Under the pieces are notes generated by a model. That model was not told where the DNA came from, made no database searches, and saw only the letters and a list, made by a program, of their open reading frames with translations. Of a stretch of 64,000 bases of DNA, positions 43,196 to 51,709 are shown in pieces. The position numbers were made by a program, and so were the translations under genes. The number at the start of each line of letters is the position of its first letter. Within the stretch, counting starts at the first letter, position 1. Origin of the DNA: Segatella copri (GTDB taxonomy: Bacteria; Bacteroidota; Bacteroidia; Bacteroidales; Bacteroidaceae); the NCBI RefSeq assembly GCF_015074785.1, contig NZ_CP042464.1, forward strand, positions 806,001-870,000, given 5' to 3'.

Positions 43196-43728
43196 GTAAT
43201 AAAGGGTGTTGTGTACTAAAATATCCTCATTCTATAGATAATGGATTGTTAGCTCTGTACGCGCAGGGGCTTACCATACCCGAAATCAGTAAAAAGGTAG
43301 GCATACCTTATGAAACAGTACGGCGGCGACTAAAAGGAAATGGAGTTAAACCTGCATCACCACGATTTATCGCTAAGTATGGTGAAATCCGTTATTTAGG
43401 GCGCTTTCGCTACTGGAGCAAGGAGGAGGAACAGAGATTTATTAGATTATTTCCCTTTCGTACAAATAAAGAAATTGCTAAAATCTTCTGTTGTAATATC
43501 AGAACAGTTAAGAATAAGGCTATGTCTCTTGGATTAAGAAAAGATGCCGTATGGTTGCATGAGTATAGATTATCTTCCATGAAGATTGCTGCCATTATAT
43601 CCAAATCAAGCTCTAAGAAGTTTAGGTTTAAGGAAGGGAATAAATTCGGACATAAGTTTAAGAAAGGGTTTAAGTACGATAAAGAATTTTGGGAGAAATA
43701 TAGAAGAGGTGAGGTTTCTTTGCCTTGA
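43186..43728 (+). CDS. DNA-binding protein with two HTH motifs
   Basis: I place the start at ATG 43186 (MGVSNKGCCVLKYPHSIDNG, 180 residues); the frame extends to 43141 inside the previous gene. Two helix-turn-helix motifs are visible, LYAQGLTIPEISKKVGIPYE near residue 28 and FRTNKEIAKIFCCNIRTVKN near residue 84. The C-terminus is basic. It resembles GcrA/resolvase-like or homing-endonuclease-associated DNA-binding modules, without a nuclease motif. Confidence 0.65.
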   Translation: MGVSNKGCCVLKYPHSIDNGLLALYAQGLTIPEISKKVGIPYETVRRRLKGNGVKPASPRFIAKYGEIRYLGRFRYWSKEEEQRFIRLFPFRTNKEIAKIFCCNIRTVKNKAMSLGLRKDAVWLHEYRLSSMKIAAIISKSSSKKFRFKEGNKFGHKFKKGFKYDKEFWEKYRRGEVSLP

Positions 43729-43761
43729 TTACATTTTCTCGAAATATAAAATGAATAAACT

Positions 43762-44400
43762 ATGAAATTTAATAAAGAATTACCGAGGGATTTGCAAGTA
43801 AAGACAATTATGCAAAACTTCGACAAAAAGCAAGCCGAATGCGATGCTCTCAAAAAAGAGAACGAAGAATTGAAAAAGAAGTTAGAGCAGAAGGATATTC
43901 TGTATCGTAATATGCTCAATCGCTATAGTAGTATGTCAGAGAGGCATGATATAGATTATAAGGAGAGATACGAACAGCTTAAAGCTAAAAATGCTGAAAG
44001 CGGTGAGCGATATAGCAGAATCCTTATGGATTTAACCAAGGCTAACGTAATGCTTCAATCCATCAAAGCTGTTATGGATAGAGCAAACGAAAGAATAGAG
44101 GACTTTTGTTCTGATGGTAAGATTGAAAATGAAGATATTCAGCCAAACTTTGATTTGACTGCTTCGGATAACTCTACCAGTCAGATAAGTATCAAAGAAC
44201 AGAAGTTTATAAGTTATGTCCGTGAGCTTATTGCTAACTTCAAAGAAACTGGCTCTCTTCGAGGAATCGGAATGATTGCAAGAGAGTATGGTGTAAGCTC
44301 GTTGACAAAGGAGCAATTCTTTCGCTATGGATTGAATAATGATGGTGTAACTGATGAGTATATCATCAGTGTATATGAAAAGGCTAAAAAACATTTATAA
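43762..44400 (+). CDS. Coiled-coil protein, unknown
   Basis: The 212-residue protein has a long coiled coil (KKENEELKKKLEQKDILYRN) and a C-terminal helical domain, IGMIAREYGVSSLTKEQFFR, that could bind DNA. No family recognised. Confidence 0.58.
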   Translation: MKFNKELPRDLQVKTIMQNFDKKQAECDALKKENEELKKKLEQKDILYRNMLNRYSSMSERHDIDYKERYEQLKAKNAESGERYSRILMDLTKANVMLQSIKAVMDRANERIEDFCSDGKIENEDIQPNFDLTASDNSTSQISIKEQKFISYVRELIANFKETGSLRGIGMIAREYGVSSLTKEQFFRYGLNNDGVTDEYIISVYEKAKKHL

Positions 44401-44402
44401 CT

Positions 44403-44648
44403 ATGACGGATATAACTATTAAGCAGTATAATAATGGCTACTTCGAGGTCTTTCAAGGTGATAAAAGTAGCGGTGAACTTGGTTTTGATGAAATGTTAGG
44501 ACTGATAACGTCTCTTACTATGTCTGAACGCCGTCCTTGCTTGCAATGGATGAAGACCAAGGAGCAGCGTGATGCCGAAGAAATCGTTCTCGCTCAGGTA
44601 GCGAAAGGTTCAATATTTGAAAACGTTCAAAAGAAAAAAGGAGAATAA
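44403..44648 (+). CDS. Small unknown early protein
   Basis: 81 residues, starting two bases after the preceding stop. YFEVFQGDKSSGELGFDEML looks like a short alpha/beta domain. Function unknown. Confidence 0.5.
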   Translation: MTDITIKQYNNGYFEVFQGDKSSGELGFDEMLGLITSLTMSERRPCLQWMKTKEQRDAEEIVLAQVAKGSIFENVQKKKGE

Positions 44649-44650
44649 AA

Positions 44651-44941
44651 ATGGAAGAAACTAAGTATAATAATGATGTACCTTACGAAAGAGTGGTGCT
44701 TAGAGTGTTAGAAAATTATTCGAAGATGCAAACTAAGCTAACTCGTTACCAGAAGAAGGTCAAAGAGCAAGGTGAGTTGCTTAATAAATTAAACAACAAA
44801 CACAATGATTACGAGAAGGTCGTAGCTGAGCGTGATGAGCTTCTCCAAAAGAATAAAGAACTTTCTCGCCAATTGAAGATTTACGAAGGTGTGCGTAAAT
44901 ACTTCAATGGTCAAGTCTCAAAATTAGAAACTGATAAATAA
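44651..44941 (+). CDS. Small coiled-coil protein
   Basis: 96 residues, almost wholly a coiled coil (KKVKEQGELLNKLNNKHNDY and so on). It follows the previous stop by two bases. It may scaffold another early protein. Confidence 0.5.
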   Translation: MEETKYNNDVPYERVVLRVLENYSKMQTKLTRYQKKVKEQGELLNKLNNKHNDYEKVVAERDELLQKNKELSRQLKIYEGVRKYFNGQVSKLETDK

Positions 44942-44950
44942 TATATCAAT

Positions 44951-45373
44951 ATGAAGAAGATTTTATCTTGGTGCGGTTCTCATACTGAGCTGCTATGTGC
45001 ATTCTTTTTGTTAGGATGCTGTATCAGTAGTGCGGTCAAAGATGGTTGGTCTGTGGCGATATTATTCTTGCCGTTTATCGCTATGTGGATATTTACCTAT
45101 CACTTACAGAAAGAGATTTCCCGTCTTATTAAGAAGAATGAAGAGCTGAAAGAAACTAATAAGCAGCTCGAAGAGGCTTATGAGGATAAGACTTTAAAAC
45201 TGAATAGATTTATGGATTTTAAGTCACTCTTTTATTATAGATACCTCTTAGCGCAGAATGATGTTAATTTATGCAAGAAGAAGATTAGCTGCGGTGACTA
45301 TCTTTCAAATAGGAAGTATTATGAAAATATGATAGAGTTCTATCTTAAAAAGATTTTGGACAAGGTTGTGTAA
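44951..45373 (+). CDS. Membrane protein with cytoplasmic coiled coil
   Basis: 140 residues. Two transmembrane helices in the first 55 (LLCAFFLLGCCISSAV and WSVAILFLPFIAMWIFTYHL) lead into a coiled coil (KKNEELKETNKQLEEAYEDK). The layout resembles early phage membrane modulators; function unknown. Confidence 0.55.
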   Translation: MKKILSWCGSHTELLCAFFLLGCCISSAVKDGWSVAILFLPFIAMWIFTYHLQKEISRLIKKNEELKETNKQLEEAYEDKTLKLNRFMDFKSLFYYRYLLAQNDVNLCKKKISCGDYLSNRKYYENMIEFYLKKILDKVV

Positions 45374-45375
45374 TA

Positions 45376-45777
45376 ATGAAGTACGATGAGTTTTTAAAGA
45401 AGGAGCGCCAGAAGAAAGGCAGAAGCAAACCACGGCACATTGAATCGCAGATTCAGATTCAGATGGTGAAGTGGTTTCGCTTGCAATACCCTCGCTATAT
45501 CATTGCCGCCATCCCTAACGGAGGACAACGAAGTGCGCTTGAAGCGAAGATTATGAAAGGCGAGGGCGTTTTGGCTGGCTTCTCCGACCTTATTATTATA
45601 GCAAGAGAAAATGTCCTATTTATTGAAGTTAAAACTAAGGACGGGTATCAATCTGATTTGCAAGCCAAATTTCAGTCTGACGTTGAGCGATTAGGCTTTC
45701 AGTACAGCATTTGCCGCTCATTGGATGAGTTTATCTTAACCATCGAAAAATGGTTAAAAGATAAGTTTTCTGTGTAA
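45376..45777 (+). CDS. VRR-NUC domain nuclease
   Basis: The 133-residue protein has the VRR-NUC signature: AAIPNGGQRSALEAKIMKGE then GVLAGFSDLIIIARENVLF and IEVKTKDGYQSDLQAKFQSD, giving the PD-(D/E)xK acids D, E and K. These are stand-alone phage nucleases related to Holliday-junction resolvases and FAN1 cores. In this recombination-rich genome a junction- or flap-cleaving role is likely. Confidence 0.85.
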   Translation: MKYDEFLKKERQKKGRSKPRHIESQIQIQMVKWFRLQYPRYIIAAIPNGGQRSALEAKIMKGEGVLAGFSDLIIIARENVLFIEVKTKDGYQSDLQAKFQSDVERLGFQYSICRSLDEFILTIEKWLKDKFSV

Positions 45778-45810
45778 AAATATCCGATTTTCTTAGTTTT
45801 GTATTAATAT

Positions 45811-45874
45811 CTATTAAAATACTAATAAAAACACCGAAAAGATTTGTTAGTTTCAAAAGAAATTATTAATTTTG
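45811..45874 (+). promoter_or_regulatory. Early promoter with upstream operator-like repeat (cassette 1)
   Basis: CTATTA-AAATAC-TAATAA (45811-45828) lies 14 bp upstream of TTTG (45843-45846), which is followed by a 20-nt spacer and TAATTTTG (45867-45874). The leader continues GCGGTGTAAATAATTAATAA. The arrangement and sequence are nearly the same as at 55721-55784. Confidence 0.75.
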
Positions 45875-45921
45875 CGGTGTAAATAATTAATAAATAGGTT
45901 TAACAATTAAAAGATACAACA

Positions 45922-46140
45922 ATGGAAACAAAGAAAATTGCTCGATTCAGATTTACAGCACTTGCCCATACTTTCGATAGTTGGGATGAGGTTATAAGTT
46001 ATTACGAAAGACTTGTAGAGTGTGGTGAATGTATGGTACTTCCTACTCTTTCATTTTGGGATGGTAAGGTAAGAACCAATAAGTGGCACGCACATGTTAA
46101 AAAGAATGGTAAAATTGAGTTTACAGAAATTGAAAAATAG
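45922..46140 (+). CDS. Small unknown early protein
   Basis: 72 residues with an alpha/beta pattern (FTALAHTFDSWDEVISYYER) and a strand-rich end. First gene of the promoter-1 transcript, preceded by AAAAGATACAACA. Function unknown. Confidence 0.52.
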   Translation: METKKIARFRFTALAHTFDSWDEVISYYERLVECGECMVLPTLSFWDGKVRTNKWHAHVKKNGKIEFTEIEK

Positions 46141-46151
46141 GAGATACGACA

Positions 46152-46517
46152 ATGGAGACAATAAACGTAAATGAGCTTTTAGATAAGCTCTCAGATAAGC
46201 AGAAGCAACTTCTGAAAGATACTATTATTAATGGCTGTTGGGGTACATGTGATAGTGAATTTGTAAACGAAAAAGGTATTATTATTGTGTCTAATTGTTA
46301 TGGATATGTTGTTAATTTAGCAAAGGAAGCAGGGCATTTCAATGGTCGCCAAATATCAGCAATGTTCCGTTCTATATATAGCAAACTCTGCCCGAATAAT
46401 GGTACAGGTAATTTTCTTTCTCATATCTCTAATTATTGGGGTAATGGTTCGGGTGATGCTTTATTCATAAAGAGAGATTATGTTATAGCTTTCGAGCGTT
46501 GGGCAAGAGAGCAATAA
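46152..46517 (+). CDS. Unknown early protein
   Basis: The 121-residue protein is preceded by AGGAGATACGACA. It has LKDTIINGCWGTCDSEFVNE and an Asn/Gly-rich C-terminus (GNGSGDALFIKRDYVIAFER). Function unknown. Confidence 0.55.
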   Translation: METINVNELLDKLSDKQKQLLKDTIINGCWGTCDSEFVNEKGIIIVSNCYGYVVNLAKEAGHFNGRQISAMFRSIYSKLCPNNGTGNFLSHISNYWGNGSGDALFIKRDYVIAFERWAREQ

Positions 46518-46538
46518 CTCAATGAAGGAGATACGACA

Positions 46539-46769
46539 ATGATTACAATTATTAATAAATACACAGGCGAGGTTATCACTAAGTACTCAGGTGCTTTGGT
46601 TAGTGAATCAGATGTTGATTCTTTTATTGCCAACGCAAAGGGTTCTGGTACGTTCAGAGGACGTTGGAATGCTATCGTAGAGTATTTTATTCCTCTGAAA
46701 GGGTTGAATGCAACACAATGCCTTCTTAAAAGCCAATACGCTGTGAAGGAATGTATAAAGAAGAAATAA
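46539..46769 (+). CDS. Small unknown early protein
   Basis: 76 residues with an N-terminal hairpin, IINKYTGEVITKYSGALVSE, and a basic C-terminus. Preceded by AAGGAGATACGACA. Function unknown. Confidence 0.52.
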   Translation: MITIINKYTGEVITKYSGALVSESDVDSFIANAKGSGTFRGRWNAIVEYFIPLKGLNATQCLLKSQYAVKECIKKK

Positions 46770-46797
46770 TTAACGTTTAAATATAGGAGATACAATT

Positions 46798-47013
46798 ATG
46801 GCAGTAGCAGTTAGTACAAAAGGTGTTGAGAATCTTGTGAAGCAGATTAATGCTGCTTATGGTAAGGTAATAGTCACAGCTGAGTTACACTCAGACGGGT
46901 GGCTCATCCTCGTAGGTGAGAATCCTATTAAAAATATAGGAAATGCTAGCGAGGCAGTTCGTTACCTTGAAGGTGTGAAGCATGGCATTGAATTAATGAA
47001 AGAAGGACTTTAG
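46798..47013 (+). CDS. Small unknown early protein
   Basis: 71 residues, alpha/beta. Preceded by AGGAGATACAATT before ATG. Followed by a hairpin at 47023-47042. Function unknown. Confidence 0.52.
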   Translation: MAVAVSTKGVENLVKQINAAYGKVIVTAELHSDGWLILVGENPIKNIGNASEAVRYLEGVKHGIELMKEGL

Positions 47014-47022
47014 TTATTAATC

Positions 47023-47042
47023 GGGCAGCGTAATAGCTGCCC
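47023..47042 (+). other. Hairpin between small early genes
   Basis: GGGCAGC and GCTGCCC pair perfectly over 7 bp with a 6-nt loop, and A-rich sequence follows. No T-run on the plus strand, so it is probably a processing or stability element. Confidence 0.5.
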
Positions 47043-47065
47043 ATAAAAAAATAGGAGATACAATT

Positions 47066-47452
47066 ATGGAAATCAAGGTAAATATACCACAAAACGATTA
47101 TGTTCAACCAACCGAAGTTAGAGAGGAAGTCGTACAGGCAATCTGTAATGCCTTCTTATCTAATAGTTGTTGGGATATTTTTCATCCTTTCTCAGGTGCA
47201 AATAATGGTAGCCGACCTGCTACAAGACGTATTAGTTTGAGCAATCCACGTTTTAGTGGACACGCCAATGATAAGGATATGGTTAAAATACATGGATGTG
47301 AAATGAAAGCTGCCTTTAAGGTATTGATGAAGGCTGGTTATCACATGTATAAGGTATATGACTACGGCTCTTGGATGGGTTACGCTTGCGATAAGAAACC
47401 TTTCCGTGAGGGTGCATCTGAGGTTCTTACGTTTAACGATTTTATTGATTAA
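47066..47452 (+). CDS. Unknown early protein
   Basis: 128 residues, preceded by AGGAGATACAATT. A helix with REEVVQAICNAFLSN is followed by a Gly/Asn/Ser-rich loop and a C-terminal MKAAFKVLMKAGYHMYK segment. Function unknown. Confidence 0.52.
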   Translation: MEIKVNIPQNDYVQPTEVREEVVQAICNAFLSNSCWDIFHPFSGANNGSRPATRRISLSNPRFSGHANDKDMVKIHGCEMKAAFKVLMKAGYHMYKVYDYGSWMGYACDKKPFREGASEVLTFNDFID

Positions 47453-47456
47453 GCTT

Positions 47457-48056
47457 ATGTTTATAGAATTTAAGAATTTAAATGTAGCATTCGGAAAAGA
47501 GTTCCCTTTAGCTATCGTGTACCTCAATAAGTGCGATGGTGAACGTTTTTTAAGGGAGCAAGGAATAGCGAAATCTGGCTCTTTTAGCAGCTTTATTTCG
47601 CTTATTGCAATCGTTGATAACGTACCACAAAAAGCGAGCTGTAAGATTATCTTTACTAATTATCGCATTCTCAATAAAGGAGAGGAGAAAGATGTGTTAG
47701 ATACTCTTAAACGAAGTAATCTTACTATCAATGATAAAGGGTTTATTTCCTTTCTTGATTATAAAAAGGTTTGCTTTGAGGTTGATGGAAATATCCTTAC
47801 CTATGATGACTTCTGTAAGTATGAATTACCAAAGGGACATGTATTCAAAATGGTCTTTGATAATGGTTATTCTTATTATGGCTCAGAGCCTTTTAAGGGT
47901 AATGCAAAGAAGTATGCTGATACAGCCATAAAAGTTGCCGAGAAATTAAGGTATCTTTGGTCTGGTTGGGCAATGGGCTTTAGGCTCAATAGTCTTTTGA
48001 ATATAGATGTTGTTTACGGCAAAGATGAACGTTATTCAGTTGTATCTAACACATAA
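47457..48056 (+). CDS. Unknown early protein
   Basis: I use ATG 47457 (MFIEFKNLNVAFGKEFPLAI, 199 residues); the frame is open further upstream but inside the previous gene. Alpha/beta composition, with ASCKIIFTNYRILNKGEEKD and DTAIKVAEKLRYLWSGWAMG. No family recognised. Overlaps the next gene's first codon. Confidence 0.55.
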   Translation: MFIEFKNLNVAFGKEFPLAIVYLNKCDGERFLREQGIAKSGSFSSFISLIAIVDNVPQKASCKIIFTNYRILNKGEEKDVLDTLKRSNLTINDKGFISFLDYKKVCFEVDGNILTYDDFCKYELPKGHVFKMVFDNGYSYYGSEPFKGNAKKYADTAIKVAEKLRYLWSGWAMGFRLNSLLNIDVVYGKDERYSVVSNT

Positions 48057-48415
48057 TGATTATGGAAGAGGTTAAAGAAAAGAAGTTTATCATAGAAGCA
48101 AAGGGCGAAGTGCCCTTTGCACAACGCACGGGTGATGGCTACGAGCTATTCAATAACGAACGAACAATGAAGTTCTGTGCGAGAAGGCAACAGATACTGG
48201 ATAATGAAACGGGTGAACAGAAATCTTGTTTTGCTGTTTTCTGCTTCGTTAAAGAGGATGATGGATGGGTACAAGGTGATAACTATCATCAGACGGAAAC
48301 CATCACCTCTTTTGTTAAGGATTTGAATATCTCTCCTTATTTTACCAATGCTGTAAAGGAATATCGTGAGCAGATGGAAATCACAGAAATATGGGAGGTG
48401 AAAAAATGGGAATAG
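48056..48415 (+). CDS. Small unknown early protein
   Basis: 119 residues, starting in the TAATG overlap with the upstream stop; ATG 48062 is an alternative. Strand-rich core (KFIIEAKGEVPFAQRTGDG, then FAVFCFVKEDDGWVQGDN). Function unknown. Confidence 0.52.
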   Translation: MIMEEVKEKKFIIEAKGEVPFAQRTGDGYELFNNERTMKFCARRQQILDNETGEQKSCFAVFCFVKEDDGWVQGDNYHQTETITSFVKDLNISPYFTNAVKEYREQMEITEIWEVKKWE

Positions 48416-48606
48416 GAGCGATTTTAATCATCATAGGCGCATCCGTCATCGCATTGAGCAGCGTTGTTGCTGTTGGCGCAATGAATGGAAAATTAGAAGG
48501 TGTGGTAACCATACAAGAAAAAATCTTGATTACTATATTCTTATTAATCTTACTCATAACGGGTTGGGTGCTATTGTATAACGGAATATCAATAATTAAT
48601 CTGTAA
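48406..48606 (+). CDS. Small two-TM membrane protein
   Basis: I use ATG 48406 (MGIGAILIIIGASVIAL, 66 residues), which overlaps the previous stop. Two transmembrane helices (GAILIIIGASVIAL and ITIFLLILLITGWVLLY) flank a short polar loop. Function unknown. Confidence 0.52.
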   Translation: MGIGAILIIIGASVIALSSVVAVGAMNGKLEGVVTIQEKILITIFLLILLITGWVLLYNGISIINL

Positions 48607-48610
48607 TAAA

Positions 48611-48766
48611 ATGGGAAAGAGATTAAGCTTAGAAGATAAAGCTAAAATAGCTAACGGCAATGAACGTCATTGTAGGCAATGCAATCATCGTGTTTGCCCA
48701 GATGGTTTGCTTGAAGTATGTTCGGAGGCTTTTATTCGAGGGTACAAGAAAGCAATACTCTGTTAA
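48611..48766 (+). CDS. Small zinc-ribbon-like protein (51 aa)
   Basis: ATG 48611 to stop 48766. Cysteines occur as CRQC, C, C and a terminal C, consistent with a zinc ribbon. Function unknown. It lies just upstream of the IS4-family insertion. Confidence 0.5.
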   Translation: MGKRLSLEDKAKIANGNERHCRQCNHRVCPDGLLEVCSEAFIRGYKKAILC

Positions 48767-48817
48767 TTCTTATGTAATCGATTGAAAATGAGAGAGTTAA
48801 TTAACGTAATACAACTA

Positions 48818-50126
48818 ATAAAATTTGGTTAAGTGGCTGATTATCAGTAACTTTATAGTTCTCTAAGCTCAAAGTTATATGACATCAGAACCACTCAACC
48901 AATATACGGAAATATGCAGAGATGCTATCAAAAGTTCATCTGCAAAGTTAAGCAAAACTTTCGAGAGTCTACTCTTGGAAATACTTTTATTGTACATGAC
49001 GATACAAAGAAAGATAAATTTCACTCAAATGGAGCGTTACGGCACCCATTGTGAGCAGACCTACAGAACGAACTTCAACCGTGGTCGTGCTAAATGCATA
49101 GACTGGGTGAAGTTCAACCTTGCCCTATGCCGACGTTACTTGAATATGGATGGTCTATTGGCTATAGCCATCGATCCGAGCTACATCAGCAAGTCGGGTA
49201 AGAAGACTCCGCATATCGGTACTTTCTGGTCCGGTTGTGCAAGTTCCATGAAGCATGGGCTTGAAATCATGGGGCTTGCACTTGTCGATGTCCATGCCAA
49301 CAGTTGCATGATGCTGCGCGCCCATCAGACTCCATCTACTGGAGAATTGAAAATGCGTAACATGACTCTCGTGCAACATTACATAGCGGTCATCAAGCGT
49401 TATAAGAAGGATTTGTTGAAGGTCACCGATATTGTTGTCGCTGACGCTTTCTTCTCTATCCGTCCGTTTGTGGACGGAATCAAAGAGTGCGGTTTCCATC
49501 TTGTCAGCCGCTTCAGGGATACTGCGAGCCTATATTATGTGTATACGGGACCTCGTTCCAATAAGCCTGGACGTCCCAAGACACTTGACGGAAAAATCAA
49601 CTACAAGAAACTTGACCTCACACGTATGGCAGAGTTGCATATTGAAGGACTTGAAGGCACAGCCTACACACTCATAGCCTATTCAAAGGCATTGAAGCAG
49701 AAAGTGCGCCTTGTCATTTGGGTTATGCCGAACGGAAAACACAAGCTTTTCTTCTCAACAAAGACATCCATGTCGGGTGAGGAAGTGTTGCGCACATACC
49801 GCTCAAGATTCCAAATAGAGTTTTGTTTTCGCGATGCAAAGCAATATACTGGTCTTACGCATTGCCAAGCAAGACACAAGAACCAGTTGGACTTTTCCTA
49901 TAATGCATCATTCGCATCACAGAATGTTGCGAAAGTGATGATGAAGGAAAATGAATTGCCGTATTCCATGGCTTCTTTCAAGGAGATTATGGCAAGCACA
50001 TACATCGCTAAATTAATTTTCAACAAGTGTCGGAGAATACCGAACCGAAAGTTAATTAGTCATACTATCAAAGAACTCTTTGGCTGGCAACGTAAAGCTG
50101 CTTAGCCATTATCTCAAATTTTAACG
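48818..50126 (+). mobile_element. IS4-family insertion sequence
   Basis: An element of about 1.3 kb with one transposase gene. Ends share imperfect inverted repeats: the left reads ATAAAATTTGGTTAAGTGGC and the right, reverse-complemented, reads CGTTAAAATTTGAGATAATG; TAAAATTTG and TGGCT are exact. AACTA occurs on both flanks (48813-48817, 50127-50131) and may be the target duplication, although a 3-bp duplication also fits. The base composition is richer in GC than the flanking phage genes. Confidence 0.88.
48879..50105 (+). CDS. IS4-family transposase
   Basis: The 408-residue DDE transposase shows IAIDPSYI (first D), VVADAFFSIRPF (second D) and YRSRFQIEFCFRDAK, which is an exact Y-(2)-R-(3)-E-(6)-K signature of IS4-family enzymes. 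N-terminal helices bind the ends. It mobilises the surrounding element by cut-and-paste. Confidence 0.95.
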   Translation: MTSEPLNQYTEICRDAIKSSSAKLSKTFESLLLEILLLYMTIQRKINFTQMERYGTHCEQTYRTNFNRGRAKCIDWVKFNLALCRRYLNMDGLLAIAIDPSYISKSGKKTPHIGTFWSGCASSMKHGLEIMGLALVDVHANSCMMLRAHQTPSTGELKMRNMTLVQHYIAVIKRYKKDLLKVTDIVVADAFFSIRPFVDGIKECGFHLVSRFRDTASLYYVYTGPRSNKPGRPKTLDGKINYKKLDLTRMAELHIEGLEGTAYTLIAYSKALKQKVRLVIWVMPNGKHKLFFSTKTSMSGEEVLRTYRSRFQIEFCFRDAKQYTGLTHCQARHKNQLDFSYNASFASQNVAKVMMKENELPYSMASFKEIMASTYIAKLIFNKCRRIPNRKLISHTIKELFGWQRKAA

Positions 50127-50131
50127 AACTA

Positions 50132-50559
50132 TTGAGAAAGGCTATAAACAAAGTCAGAAAGAACAGAAAGAACGTATTGATAAGATACTCCACCCTGTTA
50201 CTGAGCCTTGTGGTAGTAATGCTATCTTTGTCTTTTTTAGAGACGTAAGAAGTGGTGAATTACAACCTTATATTGAGGATATGAGAATGCCTGATGCTAA
50301 ACGTTACCAAGATATAGGTTCAATAAAGTTTTCGCCAGAAAAAGACGAGCCGCAAAAATTACAGGTTGCATGGTGTTATCCGAAGGATTTGGTTGAGCTT
50401 CTTGGATATAACAAGAAGTATGCCGATTTTGAGCGTATAGCTCTTTCTGAAGGTGCATTCTCTTATCCTCGTGAGGAGTATGAGGAAAATCTTCAAAAGT
50501 ACTCTGCCGTGCGCTATGAACACAAAAAATATTATCATTATCGTAAATTAAAAAAATAG
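50132..50559 (+). pseudogene. Gene truncated by the IS4-family insertion
   Basis: The frame is open from the IS edge to 50559, and the protein read upstream of ATG 50281 (GSNAIFVFFRDVRSGELQPY) looks like real coding sequence, so the gene's start was lost. The upstream side has a possible start (ATG 48788, MRELINVIQL), but it lies in a different frame when the AACTA duplication is removed. A start at ATG 50281 could still give a 92-residue protein. Function unknown. Confidence 0.5.
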
Positions 50560-50566
50560 CTTTGTT

Positions 50567-50761
50567 ATGGATAAAAAAGATATTAGTCTAAAAGTTATAC
50601 TTGAAATCGGTGGCAACCTTTGTGGTATGACCATAAAGGATAAGGATGATAAAGTTGTGCTATTCGAGCATTTGTCATTTAATGAGCAAATTAAGATTCT
50701 CAATAGCCTTAGTCAGAATTATAACTGCCTTGTGCGGTTCTTAAAAGAAAAGGAGGGATAA
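50567..50761 (+). CDS. Small unknown early protein
   Basis: 64 residues, starting 7 bp after the previous stop. Strands (LKVILEIGGNLCGMTIKDKD) then a helix (SFNEQIKILNSLSQN). Function unknown. Confidence 0.5.
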   Translation: MDKKDISLKVILEIGGNLCGMTIKDKDDKVVLFEHLSFNEQIKILNSLSQNYNCLVRFLKEKEG

Positions 50762-50764
50762 GGT

Positions 50765-50854
50765 ATGAATTTGGTTCTATTTGTATTGATTATCATATCT
50801 GTTGGGGTTACTTTCGGATGTCTTGTGCAAGGTAATAATAATAAGGAGAAGTAA
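50765..50854 (+). CDS. Tiny membrane peptide (29 aa)
   Basis: ATG 50765 to stop 50854. Most of the peptide is hydrophobic (VLFVLIIISVGVTFGC), and the FGC end resembles a lipobox without certainty. Position between tightly spaced genes supports translation, but such short ORFs arise by chance. Confidence 0.35.
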   Translation: MNLVLFVLIIISVGVTFGCLVQGNNNKEK

Positions 50855-50857
50855 AGT

Positions 50858-51706
50858 ATGGAAGCAACTATTTTATTAGGCAATCATAATGATTGTAAGA
50901 TTGATACGGGAAGATATGTAGAAACGGACGTTATGGGTTGGAAAGCCATTGTCTATCTACCGAGTGGCATTGATAATGAGCAGGTTCAGAAAGCCCTTGA
51001 TTACGCTTATTCTACTCTCTGTCAGAGTTGCTATATGGAGTTTATCTTGGCAGACAACTTCCTTCTAATTTCTAAGGAGGTCTTTGATAAGAAGAAGGTG
51101 TTTAAGTTCAATCTTAAAAAGCACTTTACTGAATGCCAAACTTCTATTCGTGATACGATGAAGTTGTATGAGCGAAACATGGATGAAGACTACTATAATG
51201 AGTATTCTACCTATCTTTGGGATTTGATTAAGGATAAGGTTGAGAAGTTACGAAAGATGATTGAAGATAAGCTTCGCAATCTGAAATGCAAGTATAACCC
51301 TTATCTCTGCTCGTATGTCATTATGATTCAGAACCTTGTACAGCAGATTAATGATACCCATATACACGTTATGGAGATTACCGAAAGGAAGTATGGAGTT
51401 GATATTGCTCCAAGCTACGAAAATTATCGGGCTAAAATGGCATTCACGCAAGCGGATAATTGTCTGTACGACATCATGCACGATGAAGCAGAGAAATTCC
51501 GTGACAATATCGTTAAAGATAAGAAGGTTATCGCCGTATGGTCTGATATAACAAGAACTCTCTATGACCCTATCAATGCAAAGAAGGCTCGTTTCTCGGC
51601 TTTCTATAGTATGCCTAAGGAAACACAAGCTCTCTATAATTTGAGAGAGGAGGATGGCTTCTGCGAGCCTAAAGAAGGTACTAAGAAATTCAAGAAAGGA
51701 GCGTAG
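50858..51706 (+). CDS. Unknown early protein
   Basis: The 282-residue protein has an alpha/beta N-terminal third (TDVMGWKAIVYLPSGIDNEQ) and a long helical middle. No motif recognised. It abuts the methyltransferase gene (3 bp). Confidence 0.6.
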   Translation: MEATILLGNHNDCKIDTGRYVETDVMGWKAIVYLPSGIDNEQVQKALDYAYSTLCQSCYMEFILADNFLLISKEVFDKKKVFKFNLKKHFTECQTSIRDTMKLYERNMDEDYYNEYSTYLWDLIKDKVEKLRKMIEDKLRNLKCKYNPYLCSYVIMIQNLVQQINDTHIHVMEITERKYGVDIAPSYENYRAKMAFTQADNCLYDIMHDEAEKFRDNIVKDKKVIAVWSDITRTLYDPINAKKARFSAFYSMPKETQALYNLREEDGFCEPKEGTKKFKKGA

Positions 51707-51709
51707 GGT

